Assembly (NCBI GenBank): GCA_949318235.1
Contig: OX439137.1
Span: forward strand, 2,597,249 to 2,661,248
DNA: 64,000 nucleotides
Reading direction: 5' to 3'
Source: Ecdyonurus torrentis
Taxonomy: Eukaryota; Arthropoda; Insecta; Ephemeroptera; Heptageniidae
Notes under the pieces: generated by a model
The model's input: only the letters and a program-made list of their open reading frames with translations
Database searches by the model: none
What the model was told of the DNA's origin: nothing
Position numbers and translations under genes: made by a program
Shown: positions 23,101 through 52,494 of the stretch, one piece after another
Numbering within the stretch: the first letter of the stretch is position 1
Layout: every line of letters starts with the position of its first letter

Positions 23101-23552
23101 GTACGTAACTTTGACCTCTGCTATATTGGATCGAGTTAAAACTCTGGTACACTCCGCCGGGGTGCGAATTAAAAGCCAATTACAAAACCGTTCTTAAAAG
23201 TGCTCTCGGTGTGTCTATCCTCTTCAGTCCTAAGATACAATTAGTTGTACATCAAAAAACTTGACAAAAAATCTTTAAACAATTGAAAAATATTAAGATA
23301 AAAATATGTGAATTGTGTCAAAAAAAAAAAAGAAAAAAAACAGTAAAATTTCGCGATTTTTAGATCTATTTTGAGCAAATGGGTGCAGTGGGTAGGGTGT
23401 CCCTGAAAATAAGAAGAAGCAAAAAGAAAAGACAAATAAAAAGGGTCTGGGACTAAAAGAGGCTATATAGTGTGGTAGGGGAAAGTGAAGCTTGCACATG
23501 ATTGGAGTTTTTTACATTTCACCCAGGTTCATTGTACACAATTGACTATAAT

Positions 23553-23690
23553 AAAGGAATAACTGTTTTGAGGCTGACTGTAAGAGATTTTGCTTACATC
23601 ACCACTTCTGTTTTGACACACTGCAGGAAGTGGATGTGAGCTTATAAAAGTCAGTCTCAAAAACAGTTGTTACTTTATTAGTCAGTAATA
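23553..23690. repeat. Family H palindromic element
   Basis: AAAGGAATAACTGTTTTGAGG at the left is inverted at the right (CTCAAAAACAGTTGTTAC). Confidence 0.8.
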
Positions 23691-23806
23691 ATGCTGTTCG
23701 TAAACCCTGTTCTTTTTGCCCCTAAAATGAAGATCAGCAATGGTTAATCAAATAGATTGCGCATTTTTTGGTGCAAGAGAACAGGTTTTACGAACAACAT
23801 TTATTA
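23690..23806. repeat. Family D palindromic element
   Basis: ATGCTGTTCGTAAACCCTG at the left and ACAGGTTTTACGAACAACAT at the right. Further diverged copies or halves lie at about 1925-2045, 21545-21680, 26490-26598, 40120-40255, 45163-45238 and 45590-45722. Confidence 0.83.
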
Positions 23807-24071
23807 TTTCAAGGCGGCTGCAACATAATCTAGCCAATCAAATTGGTGAACATATATTTAGCACGAAAACATTTGATAGTTTTTCATATGTAAACTTCGG
23901 AAAACTTTTCATTATTATTTTGTGATTTAGAAAATATTTAATTGTCTGCCAACTATTACAATGTCCAAATTATTACAATTATAATTTGACACAGAGGGAA
24001 TAAGTGAAATCTAATTTATATAATAACCATGCACTTACCGATGTCACATGAATAGGCATTATAGATACTCT

Positions 24072-24186
24072 ACGCTCTGGACAATTTAGTTTAAGAATGA
24101 GGTGTGTAGGCAACCTACAAGTATGTGATTGATATGAGAAAATGCAAATTGCCTGAATGTTCTCAAACTTTTGTCCTGAGCTGTTC
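24072..24186. mobile_element. Degraded Tc1-like miniature element
   Basis: The right end GTTCTCAAACTTTTGTCC and the inner TAGGCAACCTAC block match the intact copy at 63879-63989. Confidence 0.65.
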
Positions 24187-24187
24187 A

Positions 24188-24223
<36 letters not shown>

Positions 24224-26887
24224 CTTCCCAATGTAATGAATAGAATACGTAAATAAATTTTAAAAAAATTCAAATTTATAAATTTGTCTGTCCCTGCGCA
24301 TTATTATACGGAAATTACTATAGTATACACACTGATTGGCAATTAAGTCAATAAAATCAGTTTTATCTGCAGATTTTTATTTATTAATTTATTTGTTTTG
24401 TAAATTTAAAGGAGCTTTATTTTTAATGAACAGAATATATTAAAAAAATCTATCTTCTGATAATATGGTATGTACAATAGTACAATTACACCATACCACT
24501 AGTTAGTATAATAATATATTAATTATATAGCTTTTGGACAATGCATGATGCTCTCAAATAAATTCACATTCTAAAAATCAAAAATTTCGGGTGTATATAA
24601 TACCTATGAGTTTAACAGAGGTAAAGAAAAGTTGGCTAATGGTTCATTTAACAGAATAGGGGCTATACAGCGGGATGCAAATTAAAAATTTATATGTGAT
24701 TTGAACCTTAGGAGATCTCCATTTGGATTTGATATAGTGCATGCACTGCATGGCATATGGCATACAAATTTCTTTTAGAAATGCATGTAATTGAAGAGCC
24801 AACTTGTTTATTATATAACCTATGTATCCGGCTTTTTCGGAACATGACAACATGGTTTATATTTATACAAATTCTAGACTTACTTAATTTACAAACGAAA
24901 AACATGTTGAAAAACCTGAATATGGAACTATGATGCCTAAAACCGCCTAAAACCCAAAATCAAAACAAAGGGGGAAAAAAAAGTAAACAAACAAGTTCCA
25001 GTGTGACCAACATAAAAAATTTAACCTAGAACTATGTTTTCGTAAAAGTTTGTCCCTAGAAAGTAAATTAAAATTAATTTTAAAGAAACTGGATGACAAA
25101 TCTAAAAAATTTAATTACTAAGATACATTAAAACATTAAATAAATATTTATTTTAAGTACAATTTGCATTTTATTGATAAAAACTGAAAAATTAAAAGAA
25201 AACATTGGTAAGTAAATTTTATAGCTTATACATTCCAATACTAGATGGCGTAAGCTGTACAAAATACGACAAACCCACCTCACCCACCTGCACACCTGTA
25301 CATTAGGTGAAGAGAATCATTTTGGGGTAAAAAAAATAAACATTTCCGTTGTTGGGGGATCATAAACTGTTAAATTTAGCTTTTAATGTTAATTAGGTTA
25401 ACCAGTTTTGTTATTTGAAGGTATGATTATATTTCAAGTGCAACGTTGAATCGAAAAGAAACTTTAAAAATGAAGATAAGATAAGAGATTAAAAGTTGTG
25501 AAGAATTTAGATTTCCGGGTCAAGCAATCAAGGTATGTAATAAAAAGCAATCCGAAATTATAATTTCAGACCTTTTTGTGTAGGATATTAATTAAACAAA
25601 ATATTGTGAAGGTCTTTATGTAATTTATATTCAGATAAATTTGTTCAATAGTTAATTTTATTGTACATAATTGAGCTAACAAAAAATATTATAACATATA
25701 GCGGCGGCGCGTATACGCGTGAATAACTGCATATAATTAAGCGTTCTCCAACGGATTTATTGAAGCCTCAAACCGTAATAATTTACTAGGAAAATAAATT
25801 AGTTTGTATAATTTTCTCACAATAGATCATAAAAAAAAATCTGTATAAAGTATAGGTCAGAATATGTATTATAATACCGGTTGATATTTTATTTTCTTTG
25901 TTTTTTATTACCTTTTGAAGAAAAGCTGTTTTTTTTTTTATGTAGGCGAGAGGTCACTATTTGCCTTTCTCTCTATTTTTATCTTTCAGGTAGAGTTCTT
26001 TATTGTCAATTTTTTTTTACCCAATAAACAATGATTTAAAATTTACTTTTTAAAGTCGAGAATACATATTTAGTATCTAGGCCATGCAGAGGCGGCTTCA
26101 AATTTAAGGAAAATTTATATGCAAAATAAAATGTTTATTTGTGTTTTTTGTTATAATAATAATAATATAGATTTATTGAGCAAGGAATTATACAGACATA
26201 ACAGTCAAAGTCACAAATGATGCAATTGCTCAAAAGAATAATAATTATCCATTAGGAAACATAAAATATAAAAAATACATAAAAAAAAAGATATGGCATT
26301 CAAATTTATACGTATACCCCTTTCACATGCAACGATTTCAAAAATTTTTATGCATCGATACATGATTTAAATTATATAATTATAAACACTGCATATTCTT
26401 GGCATCTTGTTATAATTTAATTATTATTGTTTTGTGCTTCACTTTTGTGCTTCTTATGTATACACATTCAAGAGATTTTAGTGTTGTTCCGTTGTTCGTA
26501 ATGTTTGTTCTCTTTGCATATAAAAATGCGCATTCCATTTGAATAACTAAAGTAGATTGTCATTTTAGGAGCAGAGAACAGGGCTTTCAAACAGCATTTT
26601 TGATAGTACCAAAAGTACCAATGCTGATTCCATTCAATTTAGGTGTTAAATTTTCAAGGCTTTAAATTCCAATGAGTTATTGTATTGATTTCAGATTAAA
26701 TCAACACTTGCATTAAATTTTGTCTTTGAGCAAGGTCGCTCCCAGTCGCTTCTGCCTAACACCATGCAGAGCGCAATTATTTATATCATAAATCTGCATA
26801 GTTGCAGTTTTTACTTATATTATTATAATGTACTGCAGAGAATCGTTACTAAACGTACATTCCATTGTTTACCATTTGTATGAATTT

Positions 26888-27222
26888 AAAGGAGTAGGGT
26901 ACCGACCTTATATCACAAAAACTAAACGTATTTTGGGTCTAAATTTGGTGTCATTGTGTAGCTAAGGGTCACACCTAGGCGTGATAAAAATTTCATAATT
27001 TTTGACCATCTCAAAAAAAAATAATAAATAAAAATAAAATTAACATTGGATTGTATGGGCTAAAAATTTCAAAAAATCACATAAGATTAATTTGCACGGT
27101 GACCCCCCAAAATTTTTATATATTTGAAATTTTCTCAAGGTTAAGTATCATTGTGCCAAATTTTAGATTTTTTTGACGAGAAAAGTTTAAATCTAATGAA
27201 CCGTTGCTCCCCTACTCCCTAT
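26888..27222 (+). repeat. Family C element, full length
   Basis: It runs from AGGAGTAGGGTACCGACC to CCCCTACTCCCT, so both inverted ends are present over about 335 bp. It lies about 210 bases upstream of the first recognised exon of the PPP1R16-like gene. Confidence 0.82.
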
Positions 27223-27321
27223 AAAGCATTATTGAATGCTTTTTGTATATAACTGAAAGCATTGAGTTCTTAAGTTTTGTCCAGTACCGCCTATAATGCC
27301 TAGGGGTATTGCCAGTTTTAA

Positions 27322-27410
27322 GGGAGTAGGGTACCGACCTTATATCTCAGAAACTAGAAGTGTTTTGGGTATAAATTTGGTGTCATTGTGTAGCCGTGTA
27401 CCCTACTCCC
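27322..27410 (+). mobile_element. Family C miniature element, 89 bp, flanked by TTAA
   Basis: The ends GGGAGTAGGGTAC and GTACCCTACTCCC are perfect inverted repeats, with TTAA on both sides (27318-27321 and 27411-27414). It is an internally deleted version of the 335-bp family C element. It ends only 23 bases before the start codon of the PPP1R16-like gene, in the 5' UTR or the last bases of a 5' intron. Confidence 0.88.
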
Positions 27411-27433
27411 TTAATATTGTATTGTATGACAGG

Positions 27434-43139
<15,706 letters not shown>

Positions 43140-43186
43140 ACTGTTCATTCACGTAACATGGGAAATTAACATCCGTTGAAGACAGG

Positions 43187-43533
43187 TAAACCATAAAGAC
43201 ATACAAAACATGAAACAAGATGTTCGTTTTAATCATTAAACACAAAATGGGATCTCTAAAACTGATGATAATTTTTACCAGAATGTAAATGTGGCCCCAC
43301 AAGAGAGCTTTCAAAAACTGTTAAGTATGCAATTTGTGTGAATATTCATGTTTATGACGTCAGAAACATGCAAAAACTAATATGAAAATGTTGTGCAGGT
43401 TCTCGAGAATTTATGATCACTGCTACGGCGCTACAGTTCTGTTTTGAGACCAATTAATGTTATTTATGTAAGTCCCATCAAGTGTTTTGTGATATAAATG
43501 CTTATGTTTTCATGTTGTCTATGTCTTTAAGAC
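43187..43533 (+). repeat. Family B element just downstream of the PPP1R16-like stop codon
   Basis: Starts ATAAAGACATACAAAACATG, contains TTATGACGTCAGAAACATG, and ends TCTATGTCTTTAA. It begins about 50 bases after the stop, so it is probably part of the 3' UTR. Confidence 0.8.
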
Positions 43534-43963
43534 AGGAAATCAGCTAATGTGGGATTTGGCAAAAAAGTTGTAGAGATGGAATTTTTAATAATGTTAAAAT
43601 TTTGGGGGGCTAGATTTTAAATAATAATTTTTTTGAAATGTTAGTCCCATAAGAGCCCATGTTAATTTCATCAATTTTTTCTCTTATCTGATGGTCACGG
43701 GTTCTGAAATTTTTAACATATTTTGTGTTACGATCAGATTCCACGTCAATGTCACTAAACAGATGTCAAATTTATACCCCATGTGAATGAAACTTTAATT
43801 GTTAATTTATGGAAGTAGCCTGTTTTATATTTCTACTACTTTAAGGTGGATTTTTAAATGCATTTTTTTAAAAATATGTTTTCTATTAAGAATATCCATT
43901 TTGTAATTATTTTTGAGCTTTTGATGGTGATAAAGTAAAAAATAATAATAACATTGTGAATAA

Positions 43964-43997
<34 letters not shown>

Positions 43998-44193
43998 TGC
44001 AGTTAAAAATGGATACAAAAATGAAAATCCACTTTTACTTTTTCACAGTTCAATTGATTCTGTAAGCTCTGCTGCTTTGTTTATATTTAAATGTAGAAAA
44101 TGTAAGTGTAGATCACTTACATTTTATATAAGAGATTATTATTACTTTCTTCCATGCACTTTAAATATATAAGGTAAGAAAGAAGTCATTTCT

Positions 44194-44251
<58 letters not shown>

Positions 44252-44367
44252 CACTCACACACACAACTATAGTCATGATCAATTTTTAATGTTTATTTTG
44301 TTATGAAAATTTAGATAAAATCAATTGTGTAACTTGTACAATCAAATATTAAGAACCAAGATCTTAA

Positions 44368-44420
<53 letters not shown>

Positions 44421-44679
44421 CTAAAATAACTTTTTTTTCTTTTTAAATTCTATACTTAATATTCAATTTCCTGAAAAAATGGTCATTTTGTTATATTTTA
44501 GTACAGTAGAAAATTTTGCCTTTTTTTTAAATTATGTTTTTATGTGTCAATTTTTTTAAATCTTAAAATTTTTAAAGACTGAATTAGAACTTAAAATAAT
44601 AAAAAAAAATAATAATGACTTTTTGCACAGAATCATTTCAAATATTTTGAATAATTTGTCTAAATCAAGCTTAAATAAA

Positions 44680-44878
44680 AAAAAAAGGATAGAATTAGCA
44701 GCGCTGGCCTTACTTACCACAGTAGAAGTTGTATGGAGATGTCGAGGTCTCACGTGGCACAGTATTAAGTCATTTCATAACTGAGAGCTTTTGTCATATA
44801 TTAATGACTTTGACCTCTCCATACAACTTCTACTGTGGTGGTGCTGTACTTTTCTTTATCATTGATCCTAACCACATT
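44680..44878. repeat. Family F element, short form
   Basis: GGATAGAATTAGCAGCGCTGG at the left; ACCACAGTAGAAGTTGTATGG is inverted near 44818-44840. Ends TTTATCATTGATCCTAACC. Confidence 0.8.
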
Positions 44879-45223
44879 TTTTTTTTTTTTTTTTTTTTTT
44901 TAATTGATCAAGCTGAAATGAACATTAAAAAAATCATGACAATATTACACACCAATTGCTCCCAAATATTTTTCCTATCATATATAAATGTTGTTTAAAG
45001 CCCAACTTAATGATTCCTTGTTTATTTTCTTATAATACCTAAACTAATTGTTTAGAATGTCAATGTATTTTTTGAAAAAACTATTATTAGAAACCAATCA
45101 ATATAAATGTTATTACAATGTCCCTTACTTGGTGCTTCAATGTCAAGCTTCTAATAGCACTGCCAATAAACCAAAATATTCTAAACCCTGTTCTCTGCTC
45201 CTAAAATGACAATCAACTTTGGT

Positions 45224-45573
45224 TAAGGCGTGAAATCAGCTACTGCGGGATTTGACTAAAAAAATGTAAAGCAAGAAAAATCTGAAATTTTGCACAGTGA
45301 TACATTAGGATAAAGTATCTTCAAAAAAAAAAAAATAATAAAAATAAAAGGAGGGGGGATCACCATACTAGATTTTAAATAAAAAAATTTGAAGTTTTAG
45401 TCCCATAAGAGCCCATGTTAATTTCAATAATTATTTTCTCTCTTATCTGATGGTCACAGATTCTGAAAATTGTATCATAGGTAGCTGTTACAATTAAATT
45501 TCAAATGGCATCATAGAGTTTCAAAGTTTCCTTTTTTTAAATTTTGATATACAGGCCATCTATATACAACCCT
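45224..45573 (+). repeat. Family J element, TTAA-flanked
   Basis: Starts GGTTAAGGCGTGAAATCAGC and ends CAACCCTTAATC. Confidence 0.82.
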
Positions 45574-45890
45574 TAATCAAATGTAATGGGCATTTTTGGG
45601 TGCAAGAAAACATGGTTTACGAACAACACTCATTGCTTCACATAAAAAATGTGCATTGCATTTGATTGCAAAAGTTGATTGTCATTTTAGTAGCAGAAAA
45701 CAGTGTTTACGAACAGCACTATGGATTGCAAGTGTTCCTTTGAGAGGGAAATTTGAATTTTGTTAAAAAATTAAGCCTAGAGTCAGAAGACAAGTAAAAG
45801 GGACATTGACATTATTAGAATATATAACTTCAGGGTAAATCTCTCGTACATATATTGATGTTTGTAGCTTGTAGTAATATGTAGTTAATA

Positions 45891-46226
45891 TCAAAGGCAT
45901 AGAAAACATTGAAACAACATGTTCTAAACACGAAATGGGATCTACAAAACGGATGGTATTTTTTACCAGAATGTAAAGGTGGCCCCACAAGAGAGCTTGA
46001 AAAAAATGTAAAGTATGCAATTTGCGTGAATATTCCTGCTTATGACGTCATAAACAGGCAAAAACTAGTATAAAAATGTTGTGCGGGTTGCATATATCGA
46101 AATTTTCTGATCACTGCTACGGCGCTACAGTTGGGTTTTGAGACCAATTAATGTTATTTATGTAAGTCCCATCAAGTGTTTTGTTATGTAAATGCAAATG
46201 TTTTCATGTTTTCTATGCCTTCAAGC
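45891..46226 (+). repeat. Family B element
   Basis: Starts CAAAGGCATAGAAAACATTG and ends TTTTCTATGCCTTCAAG. Diverged from the other copies. Confidence 0.78.
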
Positions 46227-47089
46227 GACTAACAGTGAATGATTTCAACAGTGACCATGTCATGCGTTTTAGTGTTTCTTAAAAAATATATATAGCAAGG
46301 TCGAGACTCAGTTGTTGGCAGGCCTCAATTGTTGACAGAGAGGTTAATGAAAACTTTAAAAAAAATATCTCCTCAACCAATAAAGTTAAAGACTTGAAAT
46401 TTTGGATACCCAGGGTATAATATTGGACTCAATGGTGGCATCAAAAATACTCTCAAGTCAATATTTCTCTAAATGACAACAATTGAGAATCAACTAGATT
46501 TTTATTTTCAAATTATATTGTTTTTCTATGATAGTTGAAATTATTCACTGTTACATTTGTAATTAGATTTTTGTGACTTACAAGAAATAATCTATCTGAC
46601 TGTTCCTGCTCAATGTGTAGCAAAATCTGTGTAGATATTTCACTGAGATAACACATGTCTAGCATCACTACTTTGCGTTAAGCTATACAGGTAAATATTT
46701 AACAGATCATGGACTCATAAAAAAGAAAGACACCAAATCATGAGAAGGGACTCATATTTTGTTCTATACCTGTTTGTACCTTCATAATTTGGGGGAAAAT
46801 GTGTAAAGTAAAGAAACCTCTTTACAATTTCCATTGTAGACCTGGATTTCATGGCATTATGAATTCCAGATGTAACCTACTTTAAGTTTTATTTTTTGTT
46901 TTTTTTCCTTCTTCCCCCTGTGAGGATACAGAAGGGTTAAAAGACATGTTGTCCCTATTGGTTGGGTTATGTGTCCCAACTCATAATTTTATTTGTTTTG
47001 GATTTAATGTTGTGAGGCTAGGATTTCTTTAAGCTTGTTTAAACACTTTTATTTTCATTTATTATTAGGCCTATTATTATTGACTAGTA

Positions 47090-47243
47090 AAGGAACAACG
47101 GTTTTGAGGCCGACTATAAGCGATTTCGCTCACACCCGCTTCCGTTTCTCCTTACTACACATGCGCAGTAAGTCAAAAAGGAAGCGGATGTGAGTGAAAT
47201 TGCTTATAGTCGGCTTCAAAACAGTTGTTCCTTTATCAGTCAA
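47090..47243. repeat. Family H palindromic element
   Basis: AAAGGAACAACGGTTTTGAG and its inverse CAAAACAGTTGTTCCTTT, with GCGATTTCGCTCACACCCGC mirrored within. A half copy appears at about 51062-51125. Confidence 0.85.
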
Positions 47244-47850
47244 TTGATTTTTTTTTTTTTTTTGGCAAGTTAATGAACAAGCCTACTGACTTCCACTGAA
47301 AATTTAATACTAGGTGGATATCTACCTCACCTGTAGTTATCACTTTGATAAGATTTACCTTACGTAGTGACTACATTGGTCATAATTTGATCTACACATC
47401 TGTTATCTCAGTGTAGCTTTCAATGTGAATATTATTAACTTTCAAACATCTCTGTGTACCATGCTAATAGAGTACGTAACATGACAAAATATTTCATTCA
47501 ATTTTACATTGACAGAAAGAGGGGAAAATTGACAACTTTTTGTTGACTCTTGTGCATGTATATGGGACTTAATAGAGAAATGAATTTTATGTTTTTTATT
47601 CAATTTTTATATACTTTTTACTATAACATGTTAAATAATGTTTATTGCAATTTTATTGCTTTAATGGCTTGTCCTATATTATGACTCAATTTTTTTTTAA
47701 ATGTTTGCAAGTATAATATTTTTTTTATAAGAAACCTATTTTGATCTTCCAGCAACCACAAGTTTGCTAATCATGTCCATGTCCATTTGTGTCAAAGTTG
47801 CACTGTACATGACCTGCTTGCTTGGATGTTTTTATGTCACTCTGGGATCA

Positions 47851-48353
47851 AGTACACTTTCAGACAAATGAAAAGTAACAATTTAAACATTATCCTATTT
47901 TGCGTGCCTCAAATTTTATATGAAATTGATATTGTTTCGTCATATTCATGTGTTTTGATTTGCGCTCAGGTGTAGTGTTATCTATCAGGTGAGCTGCTTT
48001 AGCCAGCAAGACAAACACTGCTCAGGTGTAGCGTTATCTATCAGGTAAGCTGCTTTAACCAGCAAGCCAAACACTGCTCAGGTGTAGCGTTATCTATCAG
48101 GTGAGCTGCTTTAACCAGCAAGCCAAACACTGATCAGGTGTAGCGTTATCTATCAGGTGAGCTGCTTTAACCAGCAAGCCAAACACTGCTCAGGTGTAGC
48201 GTTAGCTATCAGGTGAGCTGTTTAGCCAGCAAGCCAAACATGCCTCGTGATGTACATCAATATGACATAATAATATAGCTTACACATAAAGTTTGAGGCA
48301 CAAAAAAAGCAGCAAGTTTAAATGGTTACCTTTGACAAGAACTGAAACTGTAC
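47851..48353 (-). mobile_element. Minisatellite-bearing foldback element, copy 2
   Basis: Arms at 47851-47960 and 48245-48353 are inverted copies of each other and match the arms at 28531-29414. The enclosed array is in the opposite orientation to copy 1. Confidence 0.82.
47964..48240 (-). repeat. 56-bp minisatellite, about 5 units
   Basis: Units start GCTCAGGTGTAGCGTTATC at 47964, 48020, 48076, 48132 and 48188, the reverse complement of the unit at 28637. Confidence 0.93.
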
Positions 48354-48728
48354 TTTGTCACTCTGTACCGCTATGGACACAGAAAGTTACCAAGTATTGG
48401 ATATATTTGTGTCTATTAATATCAAAAAGCACTTCTCACATTTTCAATAAAGGTGAGTTTCTTATCGGTATCCTGTATGATATCACCTTTGTGGAATTTG
48501 TAAGAAGTGCTTTGTGAAACTGGTAGACTCATTTATGTAAAAAAAAATGTAAAATGTAGCAACATAGCCACAAAAATAACACAGGTCGAGGCGGGCGGCA
48601 AAAACATATTGAAATGTTGCCTTTTACTTGCTTCGTTTGTAACTTTTTGTGTCCGTATCAGTACATTTTTTGTGTTGCATATATGTCAAAGTGCAATGTT
48701 TTCTCCAGCTGGCATTGTCTACTGCTAA

Positions 48729-48821
48729 TGTACACTCCTCCCAAATAAATGTGACCAAAGTATTAATGTCTCCAAATTTTACGTTACGCAAGCGAACAGA
48801 TTTATTCGGGAGGAGTGTACA
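48729..48821. repeat. Short foldback element, 93 bp
   Basis: TGTACACTCCTCCCAAATAA at the left is inverted at the right (TTATTCGGGAGGAGTGTACA) with one mismatch. Confidence 0.8.
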
Positions 48822-49671
48822 TGCACACAAAATAATGTACTAATTTTCTATCAAATCCATGACGTAATTCCTTCATGTTCCAGAATGACATAAAACCATG
48901 CATCTGTAATTTTAGTTTTTCAAACATGGGTATTTTCACTAGGCAGTATATTTGCAACAGTAAAAATTATCTGTAAATTTAATTAAAATTAATTATAATA
49001 GTCCACTTAAAAAAGGACATGACATTCTTAATTAGCCCTGTTAAATAATTACAAATTTGGGTAGAAAAATAAGTTAAATTTACAAAATAAGTTGTTGTGT
49101 TTGTATATATAATAATTGTGATAGGAAAGAAAAAAAAGCATTTTAAAATAATCTGGGATTTGAAGTTCCATTATTATTGATTCTTTATGAATACTGTCTG
49201 AAATATTGTACTTAATTAGAATTACTTGCATTGTTGGAAACATTGTATCCAAACTGTTCACTCATTTTTTTATGCAAAAAAAAAAAAGAAAGAAAGAAAA
49301 ATTTTACTAATTTTTGCAACAATGAAAAATTGTTTAATGCAAATAGTATATTGATGATAAGATGTTAAAAAAACAGTATTATAAAAAAAAATGTCAATTT
49401 GTTTGCTCTAACTATATACAACGAAGGCAGCTAAAACGTTTTCCATTATTGTGCATTTCTTTTGTTTTTAAAGAATATTTTAAATAGCATTTTGGTAATG
49501 CAGAAAAACAATTTGTAATAATAATAATTAAAATGACTCCTATATGTAGTTAAATCTGACATTTACATAGAGCAAGAGCTCCGATGGTAATCTTAAGTTT
49601 TATTGATATAATAATCTACCTACGTCAACCCACTTTCACTGTTACATTGCTTTACTCATAATCTTATTAAG

Positions 49672-50010
49672 GTGGGAAATCAGCTACTGCAGGATTTGAC
49701 TAAAAAATTGTAAAGAAAGAAAAATCTGAAATTTTGTACAGTGATACAATAGGTTAGGGTATCTTCAAAACTGTAAAATTATTTGGGGGCGGTCACCATG
49801 CTAGATTTTAAATTATGATTTTTTGAAGTTTTAGTCTCATAAGAGCCCATGTTAATTTCAATAATTATTTTCTCTCTTATCTGATGGTCACGGGTTCTGA
49901 AAATTTTATCATAGGTAGCTGCTACTGTTAAATTTTAAATGGCATCATAAAATTGAGAAGTTTTCTTTTTAATTTTGAAATACAAGCCATCTGAATACAA
50001 CCCTTAATGC
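49672..50010 (+). repeat. Family J element, TTAA-flanked, cleanest copy
   Basis: Starts TTAAGGTGGGAAATCAGC and ends ACAACCCTTAAT. Contains GGTCACCATGCTAGATTTTA and TCTCATAAGAGCCCATG. Fragments also occur at 11022-11175 and 43535-43700. Confidence 0.85.
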
Positions 50011-50330
50011 TACTGTAAAAGCTTTTTCATATTTAAAAACTTTATCTTTGATTAGAAAATAAATAAATTTACCCTTGCAGCTAAATCAAATGGGGGAAAT
50101 CATGAAGGGGGTAAAAAGCTGATTTTTTTTTTCTCTTCAACTTAATTTATAAATTTTTAATTAAAATTATATCCCATGTATTTGGATATGTTTGTGAAAA
50201 TCTGTTATACAATATTGCTGTTTTTTAACAATATTAAAGGGTTTTAAAAAAATTATTATTATCATAGTAGGTATAGAGCATTTTTCTGCATATGAATTAA
50301 AATGCTATTTAAATATTTTCTTTCTCCTAT

Positions 50331-50364
<34 letters not shown>

Positions 50365-50973
50365 TACTTTTCTTTGAGCTTATAAGAATTAAGTTTACTG
50401 TTTATACTTCCATTTAAATTTTTCTTCATTGTGTCTTTTTACAATGTGTTTTTTCACAAGTAATTTTTTTGTACATACTTTTTATATTATAACGAATGAA
50501 TTATAATAATTAATTAATTATTTAAATATATATGTGATAGTTTACATTCCAGTAGTAAATTTATATTTAATTGTTAGATGCAAGTTTTAAAACCAAACAC
50601 ACAATATGAAATGAAATGATTTTTTTCTTTCTTTCCTTATAAATAGATACAAAATAATAAGATGGGTTTAATAATTAGGAATTAAATTTAATTGTGTGTT
50701 TGGTTTTACGTAGACTGGTGAGGGTGATAATGGCACCTGTACTTTCTATTATGATATAATACACAAAATAATAGTTTTTATTTGTTTCTCCATGCAAAAT
50801 ATGTTATATAATAGAAATTTATGAAAAATAGAGAGAATAATTGATACGTGATTTATTGAGTGATGGATATGTAAGAATGTGCTTGGCTTGTACAATAAAT
50901 AAAAGCTCGTTAAATATGCATTCAAATATTTATTGTTTTCCATAACTTTGTGCAGCAAAATAATTTATCCCAA

Positions 50974-51066
50974 CCAAGATGTATATATAGAAGGTGGTAT
51001 AATTCGCCCTTTTACTGTCGTCAGAACTCTGTTTCCTTCGCAAAACTTCAAATTTTGACATACGTC
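50974..51066 (+). repeat. Family I left-end fragment
   Basis: Starts CCAAGATGTATATATAGAAGG and ends TTTTGACATACGTCA, where it meets a family H half copy. Confidence 0.8.
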
Positions 51067-51134
51067 AACTATAAGCAATTTTGCTCACATCTGCTTTCAT
51101 TTCAAAGTACTGCGCATTCGTAGTAAGTAGAAAC

Positions 51135-51215
51135 GGAACAATGTAAACAAATGGAGCCGTTCACATGTAATTTTTCACAAACCATGTGAACGGCTCTATT
51201 TGTTTACATTGTTCC
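51135..51215. repeat. Near-perfect 81-bp hairpin
   Basis: Arms of about 33 bp (GGAACAATGTAAACAAATGG ... ) pair with a single mismatch around a loop of about 15 bases. Confidence 0.85.
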
Positions 51216-51863
51216 AACTTTGTTACACACGTTGACGCGCGTCAAATTTACGCGTCATGTGAATAATGCTTAAATTGTAAAAATCATTTTTACTTTGATT
51301 GCCTATTTAATGGCTATTAACGCACATAATTTCAATAATAAATAACTTTCAACTATTAATTTTAATTCAGGGGGGAGGGGTCTTAAGTGTATAACCAAGC
51401 TTGGCCTAAAATTTTAATTGTTAAAGTTATTAAAAACTAAAATTTGTCTGTGAGCAAAGCAAGTTAAGAAATCATGATTGAAATTTTGTCCTTCTTTATT
51501 TTCCTAAAATAAAATGCTTTTATAAAAAGCACTGTGTTCTGATATTGTACTTAAAAATTACAATAGCAATTGCATGGAGATTTAAACAAAAATAACATGT
51601 AAATATTTCTATGTGCAAAAGTGTTTTTAAAAAAGTAAGCAAAAGAAAAAAAAAAGTTCTGTCCAGCACAAAATCTGTGATGTTTTGTTTTTTGGCACTC
51701 ACAAATGTTATTTTATTTCCCAACTTAAATATAAAAATCATTATTATATACATTCCATAAATGTTCCTCTTAATTATTGTGTGCAATTTTGACAACTGAA
51801 AAGATAATCATGTGTTCTAGCTGAAATTATTATTGAGTTTTAGATTTCTAAATTTTAAATAGC

Positions 51864-51904
<41 letters not shown>

Positions 51905-52494
51905 TATTTAGCAGAGAATTAAAAATATTAAGTGCTCCTGTCTTGAAAATTCTTACAACTGAATCCATTTTAAAGTGTTTTAACTTTTTTATTATTATTT
52001 TGATATTTCTTTCTGTGGCTGCAAAATAGGTTGATATTTTATGTAAACGTATTTCTAACCACCTCGCTGGAGTTGGGTCATGTACCCCTATAGCTTCCTT
52101 AAGAATTTAATTTAATTAATGACTAATGACCCAGATTTTATTACGTCACAAACACTGAGATGCCACTTAAAATAAATAGCATTTCATTGTGGTGTGATTA
52201 ATTTTGTCAAAATAATAATAAAGTCATGAAATGGAATCTAATTCTAAATAGTAAGAATTTTTAAGTGTAACAATTTTGTCACCTGGATGCAAAAATTCTT
52301 AATATTTGAATTTATACCTCAAAGTTCTCCTGTACTCAAAATAAACTGATATATCCTGAAATAAGAAAGACCACCATACATGCACATGATACATTACGTA
52401 ACCCATCTGTACAGCCTCACAAGCTTGCGAGAGAAAACTTCACAACATGGGCAGTTCTAGTATCATATATTGGACCAGATTACAGTAGATATTG

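Larger units (their letters stand above)
14117..27433. other. Intergenic region between catalase and the PPP1R16-like gene
   Basis: Upstream of both genes, which are divergent. It is dominated by repeats listed separately. Candidate exon-like blocks at 16260-16600, 16850-17035, 19390-19600, 20812-20907 and 22876-23100 are less AT-rich than their surroundings. From 23110 to 26880 I see only repeats of families D and H, a Tc1-like miniature element and AT-rich DNA. Confidence 0.6.

Noticed and set aside
48293..48843. Short ORFs on both strands downstream of the second minisatellite.
   Set aside because: They coincide with the right arm of the foldback element and the 93-bp hairpin, and the translations show no family features.
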